Shown: in pieces, positions 1 through 6,970 of the stretch | How the letters are laid out: the number at the start of each line of letters is the position of its first letter | How positions within the stretch are numbered: the first letter of the stretch is position 1 | NCBI GenBank assembly: GCA_002591625.1 | Contig: PCDB01000050.1 | Span: 10,119-17,349, forward strand | Length of the DNA: 7,231 bases | From: Porticoccaceae bacterium | GTDB taxonomy: Bacteria; Pseudomonadota; Gammaproteobacteria; Pseudomonadales; Porticoccaceae | Direction of reading: 5' to 3' | Notes under the pieces: generated by a model | The model's input: the letters and a program-made list of their open reading frames with translations, nothing else | Database searches by the model: none | What the model was told of the DNA's origin: nothing | Made by a program: the position numbers and the translations under genes

Positions 1-1217
1 CTTTCACCAACAATTATGGCGTCGTCTACTACGATTCCTAGGATCAGCAAGAAGGCAAACATTGAGAGCATGTTGATGCTGACGCCAACGCTTGGCAGAA
101 CCCAGAGCGCACCGGCGTATGCTATGCCGATTCCAGCTGAGACCCAGAATGCTAGCATCGGATTGAGAAATAGCATGAGCACAATGAAGACAAGGCCAAG
201 GCCACCGAGGGCATTCTCAGATAAGAGATTCAACCGGTCCGAGAAGGGTTGTGAGAGGTCCATGATAGGATCAATCTTGATAATGGGGGGCAGTAAATCG
301 CTTTGAGTGTTAATATATTCCCTTATCGCATTAGCTGAAGCTTGAACATCGGGGATCTGCGAGCCGATAATTACGTCAATTTGTACGGCATTTTCGCCAT
401 TGTGTCGCATTAAAAAGTTTTTCCTTTCCTCTGTTTCTCGAATGGTCGCGACGTCTCGTAATTTAATAATTGCACCATCAAGAGGGCTCGCTAAAATTAT
501 ATTCCGGAAGTCTTCTTCCGTGTATGATTGCCCACGGGCCTGCAGTTGAATTGTGCCCCTCTCCCCCTCTATCGATCCGGCTGCCACATTGAGTGAAGAT
601 CGACGGATAGCGTAGGTAACTTGCTCGAAGGATATACCGTAGCGACGCATATCCAGTTCGGATAATTCGATTTCGATCTGTGGCCGACTTTCGCCCAATA
701 GTTCCGCGGATTCTACGGCCGGCAACCTCGCAATATCGTCTCGAATTTTTTGCGCGAATTTTTTCAATACTCTTTTGTCAATGGCTCCATGTACAGCAAG
801 CCTCATAACGATCGTTCGCTTATCTTGGGGAACGACGCTCTCTTCTTCAGAATCTTCCGGAAAGGTCGTAATGGCATTGACTCGGGTCTTTATTCTATTG
901 ACTAGCGTATCCCTGTCGTAGCCAACTTCCACCTCTACGCCAACTCGGCCATATTCTCGGTTTGCGACTGAATCAATTTCTGCTACACCCTCTAGGTTGT
1001 AGATGGCTTCTTCTATCGGAATAATGATCTGTTCTTCGACTTCTGCAGGCCCAGCACCTGGGTAAGACTTTGTTATATTGATATAGTCAGCAGGAATATT
1101 CGGGAAGAATTCTTTGCCTATTTTTAGGCTCCCGAAGACGCTGCCCACCAAAATAAGAATCATCAGCAAGTTCGCCGCCACTGGGTCGCGAACAAACCAA
1201 GATGTCATTCTTCTCAT
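1..1217 (-). CDS. RND efflux transporter permease, HAE1/AcrB-like (partial, C-terminal part beyond left edge)
   Basis: Inner-membrane proton-driven pump subunit of a resistance-nodulation-division efflux system. The frame is open from the ATG at 1217 to the window edge, giving 405 residues by my own translation; the family is usually about 1020 to 1050 residues, so roughly 60% is missing. It opens MRRMTSWFVRDPVAANLL. A first membrane helix lies at about residues 13-31. The periplasmic porter region spans about 32-330 and includes SYPGAGPAEVEEQI near its start. Helices 2, 3 and 4 lie at about 337-352, 356-374 and 382-402. Helix 4 carries GIVVDDAIIVGE; the two aspartates (about 398-399) correspond to AcrB D407/D408 of the proton relay. 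Its ATG overlaps the TGA of the adaptor gene (ATGA), implying translational coupling; a second ATG at 1208 is an alternative start. Substrate cannot be read from sequence. Family certain, subfamily uncertain. Confidence 0.93.
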   Translation of the reverse strand, partial: MRRMTSWFVRDPVAANLLMILILVGSVFGSLKIGKEFFPNIPADYINITKSYPGAGPAEVEEQIIIPIEEAIYNLEGVAEIDSVANREYGRVGVEVEVGYDRDTLVNRIKTRVNAITTFPEDSEEESVVPQDKRTIVMRLAVHGAIDKRVLKKFAQKIRDDIARLPAVESAELLGESRPQIEIELSELDMRRYGISFEQVTYAIRRSSLNVAAGSIEGERGTIQLQARGQSYTEEDFRNIILASPLDGAIIKLRDVATIRETEERKNFLMRHNGENAVQIDVIIGSQIPDVQASANAIREYINTQSDLLPPIIKIDPIMDLSQPFSDRLNLLSENALGGLGLVFIVLMLFLNPMLAFWVSAGIGIAYAGALWVLPSVGVSINMLSMFAFLLILGIVVDDAIIVGE

Positions 1218-2422
1218 AAGGCTTTATCGATTCTGTGTCGGATTTCAAGTAGGTTGGACGCGATGGCTGGGGCCGAGGGTGATATGGCCATTCCCTCATA
1301 AGGATCAGTTATTTGAGAAATCACGATACGCATCCCCTCTTCGATCCCTCGAACCAGAACCATATCTTCAGTCTGTTGAATGATCTGCACATCAGTGAAG
1401 CTTATTGTATTTTCTTTGGAAACCCTGAGAACTTGTGTTGACCTGTAAATGCAATCTTTTGGCAGTGCAACTACGTCGTTAAGCGTTTTCCCAAATATCT
1501 TGGCTTCTACAAAGCGACCCACTTCCAGCGAGGGAGAATTTGTTGATGCGGGTGAAGGATACGGATGCTTAAATTCGGCTATGGCATAAATCATACGATT
1601 TCTAACGTCGATTGATGCGTCTGTCCTAACGATAGCTCCTTTCCAAGTATGCTTGCTATTGCCTGCCACACCCAATATTTCGACGATCGGCAACTCTTTT
1701 ATCGATGGAATATGCCTGCCAGATGGTAGGTTGATTAATTCTGCCTGATACTTGGTAAGCGGAAGTCGGACTTCTGCCACATCGATAGCATATGCTGAAG
1801 CCAGCGGTGTTCCGGGTACAACGAACTGACCCACATTGACTAAGGTGCTTTTAATCCTGCCGTCAAATGCTCCTCTGATGGTGGTTCTCGTTATATTCAG
1901 CTTCGCCCTTTCCAACTCAGCCTCCGCTGAGGCTAGGTTCGCAAGAGCGGCGTTAAGTTGAGGCTTTCTGAGAAATAGGTTATTTGCTTGGTTGTCACCT
2001 AGGTCTCGCCATTCCCGTTTCGCCTGACGACTTCGGCCTTTTTCTATAGCAACCTGTTCTTCGGCGTTCGCTACCGCAGCATTGGCGATTGTATAAGCTA
2101 ATTCATAGTCAATGGGTTCGATCTGAATAAGCAATTCATTTTCCGAAAAGAAAGCGCCATTAGCAAAGTTGTCTGATACAGATTTAATTTGTCCTGAGAC
2201 TTGGGCTACCAACTGGGCTTCGCGTTTTGGCGCGACGGTTCCCTGGGAAAAAACCTCTATGCGGTGTTGGCCTGGTCGAGCCTCTATAATGTCAACGTTC
2301 AACGGGCTTGGTTTTGGACGTTCGATTTGCTCTGGGGCCGGTCTTAGGTAAACGAGTGCCCAAATAAAAAGTAGTCCAAGACCAGTCACTGAGAGGGTGA
2401 TTGTTGTCTTTTTTTCAATCAT
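1214..2422 (-). CDS. RND efflux periplasmic adaptor subunit (membrane fusion protein, HlyD/MexA type)
   Basis: Periplasmic adaptor that links an inner-membrane RND pump to an outer-membrane channel. The 402 residues fit the family. A membrane helix at about residues 8-26 has no lipobox cysteine, so the protein is probably anchored by an uncleaved helix rather than a lipid. The first lipoyl half is at about 60-105 (GTVAPKREAQLVAQVSGQI). An alpha-helical hairpin rich in Ala, Glu and Leu follows at about 106-178. The second lipoyl half (TTIRGAFDGRI, then VNVGQFVVPGTPL) is at about 180-210. A beta-barrel and membrane-proximal region fill the rest. The ATG at 2422 is preceded in frame by TAG four codons upstream, so the start cannot be much earlier. 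The only Shine-Dalgarno-like bases (AAGG) lie about 12 bases upstream, a poor spacing. It overlaps the permease start by four bases. Pump substrate is unknown. Confidence 0.93.
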   Translation of the reverse strand: MIEKKTTITLSVTGLGLLFIWALVYLRPAPEQIERPKPSPLNVDIIEARPGQHRIEVFSQGTVAPKREAQLVAQVSGQIKSVSDNFANGAFFSENELLIQIEPIDYELAYTIANAAVANAEEQVAIEKGRSRQAKREWRDLGDNQANNLFLRKPQLNAALANLASAEAELERAKLNITRTTIRGAFDGRIKSTLVNVGQFVVPGTPLASAYAIDVAEVRLPLTKYQAELINLPSGRHIPSIKELPIVEILGVAGNSKHTWKGAIVRTDASIDVRNRMIYAIAEFKHPYPSPASTNSPSLEVGRFVEAKIFGKTLNDVVALPKDCIYRSTQVLRVSKENTISFTDVQIIQQTEDMVLVRGIEEGMRIVISQITDPYEGMAISPSAPAIASNLLEIRHRIDKAL

Positions 2423-2463
2423 TGGCGTTTAACTACCTTGGAACGAATCGAACTTATCAATTT

Positions 2464-2509
2464 ATTATAAACGACGTCATAAAATTAAGGCGCTTTGGCA
2501 ACTAGTATA
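2464..2509 (-). promoter_or_regulatory. Candidate promoter region for the RND efflux operon
   Basis: The 166-base gap between the MFS stop and the adaptor start contains two good -10-like hexamers on the minus strand: a perfect TATAAT at 2469-2464, about 41 bases before the ATG, and TATACT at 2509-2504. Neither has a recognisable -35 box at 16-18 bases, so they may need an activator or be chance in AT-rich DNA. A GACGTC palindrome at 2473-2478 sits just upstream of TATAAT, where an operator could lie. No regulator gene is visible in the window. I see no intrinsic terminator for the MFS gene in this gap. Confidence 0.3.
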
Positions 2510-2588
2510 AGCTAAATTTCACCCATAAAACACGATGCGGCAGTGCTTGATTTCAAACATTGGTTGTTGGATTTATTTTGCAAGGATC

Positions 2589-3965
2589 TCATGTGCGACC
2601 AAAGAAAAACATTTTAAGGGCAAAAATACTGGGTTTTAGCCAAAGCTTAAAACGTTCAAAAAACTCGGGAACCCGGGAGAAAATGAGGCATGCAAACACC
2701 GCATTTAATAGGGCCATAAATAAGAAGAATTCGGGTATGCTCCAGCCTAACACAGCAAGGCAAATAATCCCCAAGACGCTACCTAGCACCATGAATAAAG
2801 CGTTGATAATATTGTTTAACGCAATCATCCTAGCGCGTTTTCCGCTTTCGGTCCTTTCTTGAATCATGGCATAGAGGGGCACAATATATAAACCTCCGAA
2901 AGCACCGATCAAGATTAGATCCACTAAAATATTGAGACCGCTGGTCATTTGCAGAAAAGTCATTATAGAAATCAATGATTCTCTACCGAGGGTGTCCGCG
3001 TACGTATTGAAGCTTTGGTAAAGGTCGACGCTGAATAGACTTAATCCAAATGCCCCAAGGGGAATGATACCTGGCTCAACTCGTTTTCCAGATAAGTTAG
3101 TGCACAGTAGACAGCCAATCGCAACTCCGATTATGAAAGCTGCTATCAGTATAGAGCTCAATAACGGCTCCCCCTGCAAATTTTTCACTGCGAAGTTTGG
3201 TATCTGCGTTAAGAAACAACTCCCAAACAACCAAAACCAAGATATGCTCAAAACGCAACAGAATACGGTTTTATTTTGTCGGGCCATTACAAAGTTCTTT
3301 AACGAATCACGTAACGGATTCCAAGTGGGGGGAGCCGACACAAAAGGTGGCGCGGCCGGAATTGCGCTGCTCGATAACCAGCCTATGGTTGCGACAGATA
3401 TTGTGGCGATGCCCAGCATAAGTCGCCCACTGGGCATAGTAACGAGCCACCCACCGATAAGTGTGCCCAACAATATTGATACAAAAGTACCCATTCCCAC
3501 TTGAGCATTTCCTGCTAGGAGTTCGCTTGGTTCGAGATGCTGAGGAATAATTGCATATTTAATCGGCCCAAAAAAAGTCGACTGTAAACCGAGCAGGAAA
3601 AGAACCATGAGCATTAGGTTGAGATCTAAGGAATAAAGCGAGTAAGCCCCCACTGTCATGATGAGCATCTCGGCTAATTTAATTCTCCTGATAAGCATTG
3701 CTTTGTCATAACTATCGGCTAGTTGACCGGCTGTTGTTGAGAAAAGGAAATATGGGAGGATGAAAAGTCCTGCAGCCAGATTCGTGAAAAAGTCTGCGCT
3801 GTTACCGGCAACCAAAACCATTTGGCTTACCACAATGATAAGCAGGCCTTGTTTGAAAAGATTGTCATTAAGAGCGCCGAGAAACTGAGTAACAAATAGT
3901 GGCAAGAAGCGTCTGGTTTTGAATAAATAGAATTGGTTGTTAAGTGTTTTAATTTTGCATCTCAC
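2589..3965 (-). CDS. MFS transporter of the LplT/Aas type (probable lysophospholipid carrier)
   Basis: A polytopic inner-membrane transporter of 458 residues. The start region FLPLFVTQFLGALNDNLFKQG (residues 20-40), the loop 2-3 motif GQLADSYDKAMLIRRIK (80-96), FFGPIKYAIIPQHL (131-144) and GGLYIVPLYAMIQER (357-371) match what is known of lysophospholipid transporter LplT and of the MFS half of fused Aas-like proteins. LplT flips lysophosphatidylethanolamine inward for reacylation. The C-terminus, RVPEFFERFKLWL then a basic tail, resembles the linker into an acyltransferase domain in fused proteins, but here the gene stops. The start is GTG at 3965, since no in-frame ATG lies near and family similarity begins close to residue 10; its Shine-Dalgarno is weak. 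It follows ubiD by 15 bases, so it is probably cotranscribed. Transported substrate is inferred, not shown; a generic MFS exporter remains possible. Confidence 0.85.
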   Translation of the reverse strand: MRCKIKTLNNQFYLFKTRRFLPLFVTQFLGALNDNLFKQGLLIIVVSQMVLVAGNSADFFTNLAAGLFILPYFLFSTTAGQLADSYDKAMLIRRIKLAEMLIMTVGAYSLYSLDLNLMLMVLFLLGLQSTFFGPIKYAIIPQHLEPSELLAGNAQVGMGTFVSILLGTLIGGWLVTMPSGRLMLGIATISVATIGWLSSSAIPAAPPFVSAPPTWNPLRDSLKNFVMARQNKTVFCCVLSISWFWLFGSCFLTQIPNFAVKNLQGEPLLSSILIAAFIIGVAIGCLLCTNLSGKRVEPGIIPLGAFGLSLFSVDLYQSFNTYADTLGRESLISIMTFLQMTSGLNILVDLILIGAFGGLYIVPLYAMIQERTESGKRARMIALNNIINALFMVLGSVLGIICLAVLGWSIPEFFLFMALLNAVFACLIFSRVPEFFERFKLWLKPSIFALKMFFFGRT

Positions 3966-3980
3966 TCTTAGTTATTTTAG

Positions 3981-5453
3981 TCACTCTAGGGTTATACCCA
4001 GCGATTCCCATATGTTGTCCACTCTGGATTTGACATTTTCACTCATTACAATAGGTTTGCCCCAGTCTCGCTCAGTTTCCCCGTCAAATTTGTTGGTTGC
4101 ATCCATACCCATCTTCGATCCAAGCCCTGATTTGGGTGAAGCAAAATCTAAGTAGTCTATTGGAGTTTGGTCTAGCATTACCGTATCTCGAATTGGGTCC
4201 ATGCGAGTGGTAATTGCCCAAACCACATCCTCCCAACTACGAATATTGATGTCTTCGTCAGTTACGATGACGATCTTGGTATACATGAATTGCTTAAGGA
4301 AAGACCAGATGCCCATCATTATTCTTTTAGCATGGCCAGGATATTGTTTTTTAATACTTACTATTGCTAGACGATAAGAGCAGCCTTCAGGGGGTAAGTA
4401 AAAGTCAACGATCTCGGGGAACTGTTTTTGAAGTATGGGAATAAATACTTCATTTAGAGCCACTCCCAAGATAGCGGGCTCGTCGGGCGGTCTCCCAGTA
4501 TAAGTGCTATGGTATATAGGGTTGCTGCGATGAGTAATCCTATCGATGGTAAATACCGGGAAGCGCTCTATCTCATTATAGTACCCGGTGTGGTCTCCAA
4601 AGGGACCTTCTTCTGCAGTTTCGCCTGGCTGAATATGCCCCTCCAGAATGTATTCTGCTGTAGCAGGGACCTGAAGGTTGTTACCGACACAGTCAACGAC
4701 ATGTGTCTTTCCACCTCTCAGGACGCCTGCAAAGGCGTACTCAGAGAGAGTGTCGGGTATAGGCGTCACTGCTGCCAGCGTGGTAGCCGGGTCAGCGCCA
4801 AGTGCGACTGAAACTGGGTATGGCTTATCAGGATATTCTCTTTGCCAATCTTGATAGTCCAGCGCGCCTCCTCGGTGCGCCAGCCAGCGCAGTATAAGCT
4901 TATTGTTTTTTAGCTTCTGCATGCGATAAATGCCAAGGTTTTGCCGCTCTTTATAGGGACCGCGGGTCACTACCAGCGCCCATGTAACCAGGGGAGCCTT
5001 ATCTCCTGGCCAACACGTTTGGATAGGTATATTGTCAAGATTAGCGTCTTCTTTTTCTAAAATCACTTCCTGGCATGGCGCCCTTTTGAGCACCTTTGTT
5101 GGCATGTTAAGTACTTGTCTAAATTGATGGCGTTTTTCCCAGAAGTCGCTCAGGCTTTTTGGTGGATCTGGTTCTTTTAAAAATGCTAAGAGAGCTCCGA
5201 CGTGGCGAAGGTCCTCAACACTTTCCATTCCCATTCCCATTGCTACTCGTTCTGGGGTACCAAACAAATTGCTGAGTATTGGAATATGATGATTTTTTGG
5301 ACGCTCAAAGAGCAAGGCAGGTCCTCTTGCTCGCAGGGTTCGATCACTTATTTCCGTAATTTCCAAGAAAGGATCAACTGGTCGAGAGATTCTTACTAAT
5401 TCATTCTTCTGCTCAAGGAAATTGAGAAAGTCTCTGAGGTCGGCGTATTTCAT
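3981..5453 (-). CDS. ubiD: 3-octaprenyl-4-hydroxybenzoate carboxy-lyase UbiD
   Basis: Decarboxylates the polyprenyl-4-hydroxybenzoate intermediate of ubiquinone biosynthesis, using prenylated FMN supplied by UbiX. At 490 residues it is full length (E. coli 497). Known E. coli sites appear at a constant offset of three: metal ligand N172 in NLGIYR, flavin contacts I175-R177, R189-L191 and R194-G195, metal ligand E238 in LSEYAFAG, and proton donor D287 in [10 protein letters not shown]. Long conserved runs such as [14 protein letters not shown] and [20 protein letters not shown] support the true UbiD branch over other UbiD-like decarboxylases. The ATG at 5453 is the only usable start: an in-frame TAA lies eight codons upstream with no other start between. 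No Shine-Dalgarno precedes this ATG directly; a GGAGG is 28 bases upstream. It lies 54 bases after rho without a convincing terminator, so cotranscription is likely. UbiX is not in the window. Confidence 0.97.
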   Translation of the reverse strand: MKYADLRDFLNFLEQKNELVRISRPVDPFLEITEISDRTLRARGPALLFERPKNHHIPILSNLFGTPERVAMGMGMESVEDLRHVGALLAFLKEPDPPKSLSDFWEKRHQFRQVLNMPTKVLKRAPCQEVILEKEDANLDNIPIQTCWPGDKAPLVTWALVVTRGPYKERQNLGIYRMQKLKNNKLILRWLAHRGGALDYQDWQREYPDKPYPVSVALGADPATTLAAVTPIPDTLSEYAFAGVLRGGKTHVVDCVGNNLQVPATAEYILEGHIQPGETAEEGPFGDHTGYYNEIERFPVFTIDRITHRSNPIYHSTYTGRPPDEPAILGVALNEVFIPILQKQFPEIVDFYLPPEGCSYRLAIVSIKKQYPGHAKRIMMGIWSFLKQFMYTKIVIVTDEDINIRSWEDVVWAITTRMDPIRDTVMLDQTPIDYLDFASPKSGLGSKMGMDATNKFDGETERDWGKPIVMSENVKSRVDNIWESLGITLE

Positions 5454-5491
5454 GCTATTGGTTTGTTTGGTCGCACTTTAGCCTCCAAACA
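5450..5491 (-). promoter_or_regulatory. rho-ubiD intergenic hairpin with strong GGAGG and a nine-codon mini reading frame
   Basis: A perfect 7-base-pair inverted repeat, TGTTTGG (5491-5485) and CCAAACA (5470-5464), encloses a 14-base loop. GGAGG at 5486-5482 straddles the 5' arm and the loop. It is five bases before a GTG at 5476 in the loop. That GTG opens a frame of eight sense codons (VRPNKPIA) whose TGA at 5452-5450 overlaps the ubiD ATG. No run of T follows the stem, so it is not a normal intrinsic terminator. Possible role: translational coupling or control of ubiD. This is inference from layout; the stem is short and could be chance. Confidence 0.3.
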
Positions 5492-5507
5492 TCTCTCGGC
5501 GGGAGCG

Positions 5508-6767
5508 CTATTTACGTTTCATCGAATCAAAGAATTCATGATTATTTTTGAATCCCTTGAGTTTTTCTACCATGAATTCGGTCGCGGTAAGATCTTCCAT
5601 ATCGTGGAGAAGTTTTCTTAGGATCCAGATTCGTTGGAGTTCGACCTCGTCAATTAGTAGCTCTTCTCTTCGAGTGCCTGATCGGCGAATATTAATTGCG
5701 GGATAAACTCGCTTTTCTGCTATCTTTCTATCAAGATGGAGTTCCATATTCCCCGTTCCTTTGAACTCCTCATAGATCACTTCATCCATCTTGGAACCGG
5801 TATCAACTAGCGACGTGGCAATAATAGTTAAACTCCCACCTCCCTCAATGTTGCGCGCTGCCCCAAAAAAACGCTTTGGTTTTTCAAGAGCATGCGCATC
5901 AACGCCACCGGTAAGAACTTTTCCAGACGAGGGTATGACGGTGTTGTAGGCGCGAGCCAGTCTGGTTATTGAGTCTAGCAGGATTACTACATCTTTTTTG
6001 TGTTCCACCAAACGTTTAGCCTTCTCAATCACCATATCTGCCACTTGGACGTGCCGATTGGGTGGCTCATCGAAGGTAGAGGCGACGACTTCGCCTCTGA
6101 CTGTACGTTGCATTTCAGTCACCTCTTCAGGCCTTTCGTCTATTAGCAGCACGATTATGTAGCAATCTGGATTATTGCGAATGATTGACTGCGCAATGTG
6201 CTGCATCATAATTGTTTTGCCGGCCTTCGGTGGAGCTACTATAAGCCCTCTTTGCCCTCGTCCTATGGGTGCTATTAGGTCGATAATGCGGCCAGTTAGA
6301 TCTTCAGTAGAACCATTGCCAGATTCCAATGTTAAACGGTCGTCAGGAAAAAGGGGTGTAAGATTTTCAAAAAGAATTTTGTTACGCACGTTCTCGGGTG
6401 TATCGAAGTTTATCTCATCAACCTTCAACATAGCGAAATAGCGTTCGCCATCTTTTGGAGGTCTAATCTTCCCGGCTATCGCGTCTCCCGTACGAAGATT
6501 AAAGCGTCTGATTTGACTGGGTGAGACATAAATATCATCTGGTCCAGCTAAGTAAGATGAGCCGCTGGACCGCAAAAAACCAAAGCCATCAGGCAGAATT
6601 TCAAGGACACCATTACCGTAAATATCCTCGCCGCCTTTTGCGTGACGCTTTAGAAGTGAAAAGATCATGTCTTGCTTGCGAGATCTAGCTAAGTTGTCCA
6701 AGCCCAATGACTGCGCAAGTTGAATTAGTTCATCGATCGGTTTTACTTTAAGTTCAGATAAGTTCAT
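5508..6767 (-). CDS. rho: Transcription termination factor Rho
   Basis: Hexameric ATP-dependent RNA helicase that ends transcription at Rho-dependent sites. Length is 419 residues, identical to E. coli Rho, and key residues fall at the same numbers. The N-terminal Rho domain is at about 1-48, the cold-shock RNA-binding domain at about 49-125 (DGFGFLRS, 60-67), and the RecA-like ATPase follows. Walker A is APPKAGKT (178-185), catalytic Glu is E211 in IDERPEE, and Walker B ends in D265 (VILLD). The Q-loop is SGKVLTGG (281-288), the R-loop includes K326 in GSKMDE, and arginines R353 and R366 are present. There is no insertion between the N-terminal and RNA-binding domains. The ATG at 6767 has no Shine-Dalgarno before it. 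Upstream trxA on the same strand matches the common order. Rho genes are often autoregulated through their leaders; the 203-base leader here would be the place to look. Confidence 0.98.
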   Translation of the reverse strand: MNLSELKVKPIDELIQLAQSLGLDNLARSRKQDMIFSLLKRHAKGGEDIYGNGVLEILPDGFGFLRSSGSSYLAGPDDIYVSPSQIRRFNLRTGDAIAGKIRPPKDGERYFAMLKVDEINFDTPENVRNKILFENLTPLFPDDRLTLESGNGSTEDLTGRIIDLIAPIGRGQRGLIVAPPKAGKTIMMQHIAQSIIRNNPDCYIIVLLIDERPEEVTEMQRTVRGEVVASTFDEPPNRHVQVADMVIEKAKRLVEHKKDVVILLDSITRLARAYNTVIPSSGKVLTGGVDAHALEKPKRFFGAARNIEGGGSLTIIATSLVDTGSKMDEVIYEEFKGTGNMELHLDRKIAEKRVYPAINIRRSGTRREELLIDEVELQRIWILRKLLHDMEDLTATEFMVEKLKGFKNNHEFFDSMKRK

Positions 6768-6934
6768 AGGCGGGATTTAAGGTTGCAAGCTCTAGTTGAC
6801 GGCGCGCTTGCTTCTTGTTCAATGGGTCTGACCCTGAGATAGTTTTCAATAAAAGGATAAAAAGTTGTTTGAACCAGATAAATACTAGCGTAACGAATCA
6901 ATAGAGTATATGGATAAAATAAAAAGCGCAACAT
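6764..6934 (-). CDS. Possible 56-residue leader reading frame overlapping the rho start (doubtful)
   Basis: An uninterrupted frame starts at ATG 6934 and ends at a TGA (6766-6764) that overlaps the rho ATG by ATGA. The product begins [15 protein letters not shown] and ends RACNLKSRL; the first third is hydrophobic and aromatic, the rest is basic. Bases GGA lie about seven upstream of the ATG. E. coli has a short leader peptide (RhoL) before rho, but I see no similarity to it. The best promoter-like -10 lies inside this frame, so the frame could only be translated from transcripts starting farther upstream, for example trxA readthrough. A 56-codon open run in AT-rich DNA is not rare, so it may be chance. 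Its interest is that rho itself has no visible Shine-Dalgarno, and coupling would supply one. Confidence 0.2.
   Translation of the reverse strand: MLRFLFYPYTLLIRYASIYLVQTTFYPFIENYLRVRPIEQEASAPSTRACNLKSRL
6785..6811 (-). repeat. Inverted repeat GCAAGC/GCTTGC in the rho leader
   Basis: GCAAGC (6811-6806) and GCTTGC (6790-6785) can pair as a six-base stem around a 15-base loop, ending about 17 bases before the rho ATG. It could affect access to the rho start in the mRNA. The stem is short and no T-run follows, so it is not a terminator. Functional meaning is speculative. Confidence 0.25.
6824..6834. repeat. Perfect short palindrome GGGTCTGACCC in the rho leader
   Basis: Five-base arms GGGTC and GACCC flank a single central base (GGGTCTGACCC on the plus strand). 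It stands out against the AT-rich leader around it. A one-base centre cannot form a stable RNA hairpin as is, so if it works at all it is more likely a DNA-binding half-site pair than a hairpin. One copy only is visible in the window. Confidence 0.3.
6905..6931 (-). promoter_or_regulatory. Candidate sigma-70-type promoter for rho
   Basis: On the minus strand TATACT at 6910-6905 matches five of six -10 consensus bases. TTGCGC at 6931-6926 is a poor -35 (three of six) with a 15-base spacer, shorter than the usual 17. If used, transcription would start near 6898 and leave a leader of about 130 bases before the rho ATG, which is the layout expected for a leader-regulated rho gene. The sequence between trxA and this site shows no intrinsic terminator, so rho may also receive readthrough from trxA. 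Confidence 0.35.
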
Positions 6935-6970
6935 GTTTTTCCACTTACATCAGTTTGAAATTCAATGCTG

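Noticed and set aside
16..306. 96-residue plus-strand open frame
   Set aside because: It lies wholly antisense to the RND permease membrane-domain coding sequence, has no similarity I recognise, and is low complexity in Arg, Ser and Pro as expected of a shadow frame.
1087..1299. 70-residue minus-strand open frame across the adaptor-permease junction
   Set aside because: It is out of frame with both the adaptor and the permease, each of which is strongly supported by family motifs across the same bases.
3064..3504. 146-residue plus-strand open frame
   Set aside because: Antisense to the well-supported MFS gene; no recognisable motif and no start signal.
5222..5240. Tandem CCATTC repeat
   Set aside because: It encodes the MGMGM stretch of UbiD; E. 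coli UbiD has a similar AMGMG segment, so the repeat is explained by protein sequence.
6921..6940. A-run and T-run flanking the start of the rho leader as a trxA terminator
   Set aside because: Only A-T pairs could form (AAAAA with TTTTT) and there is no GC-rich stem, so it does not qualify as an intrinsic terminator.
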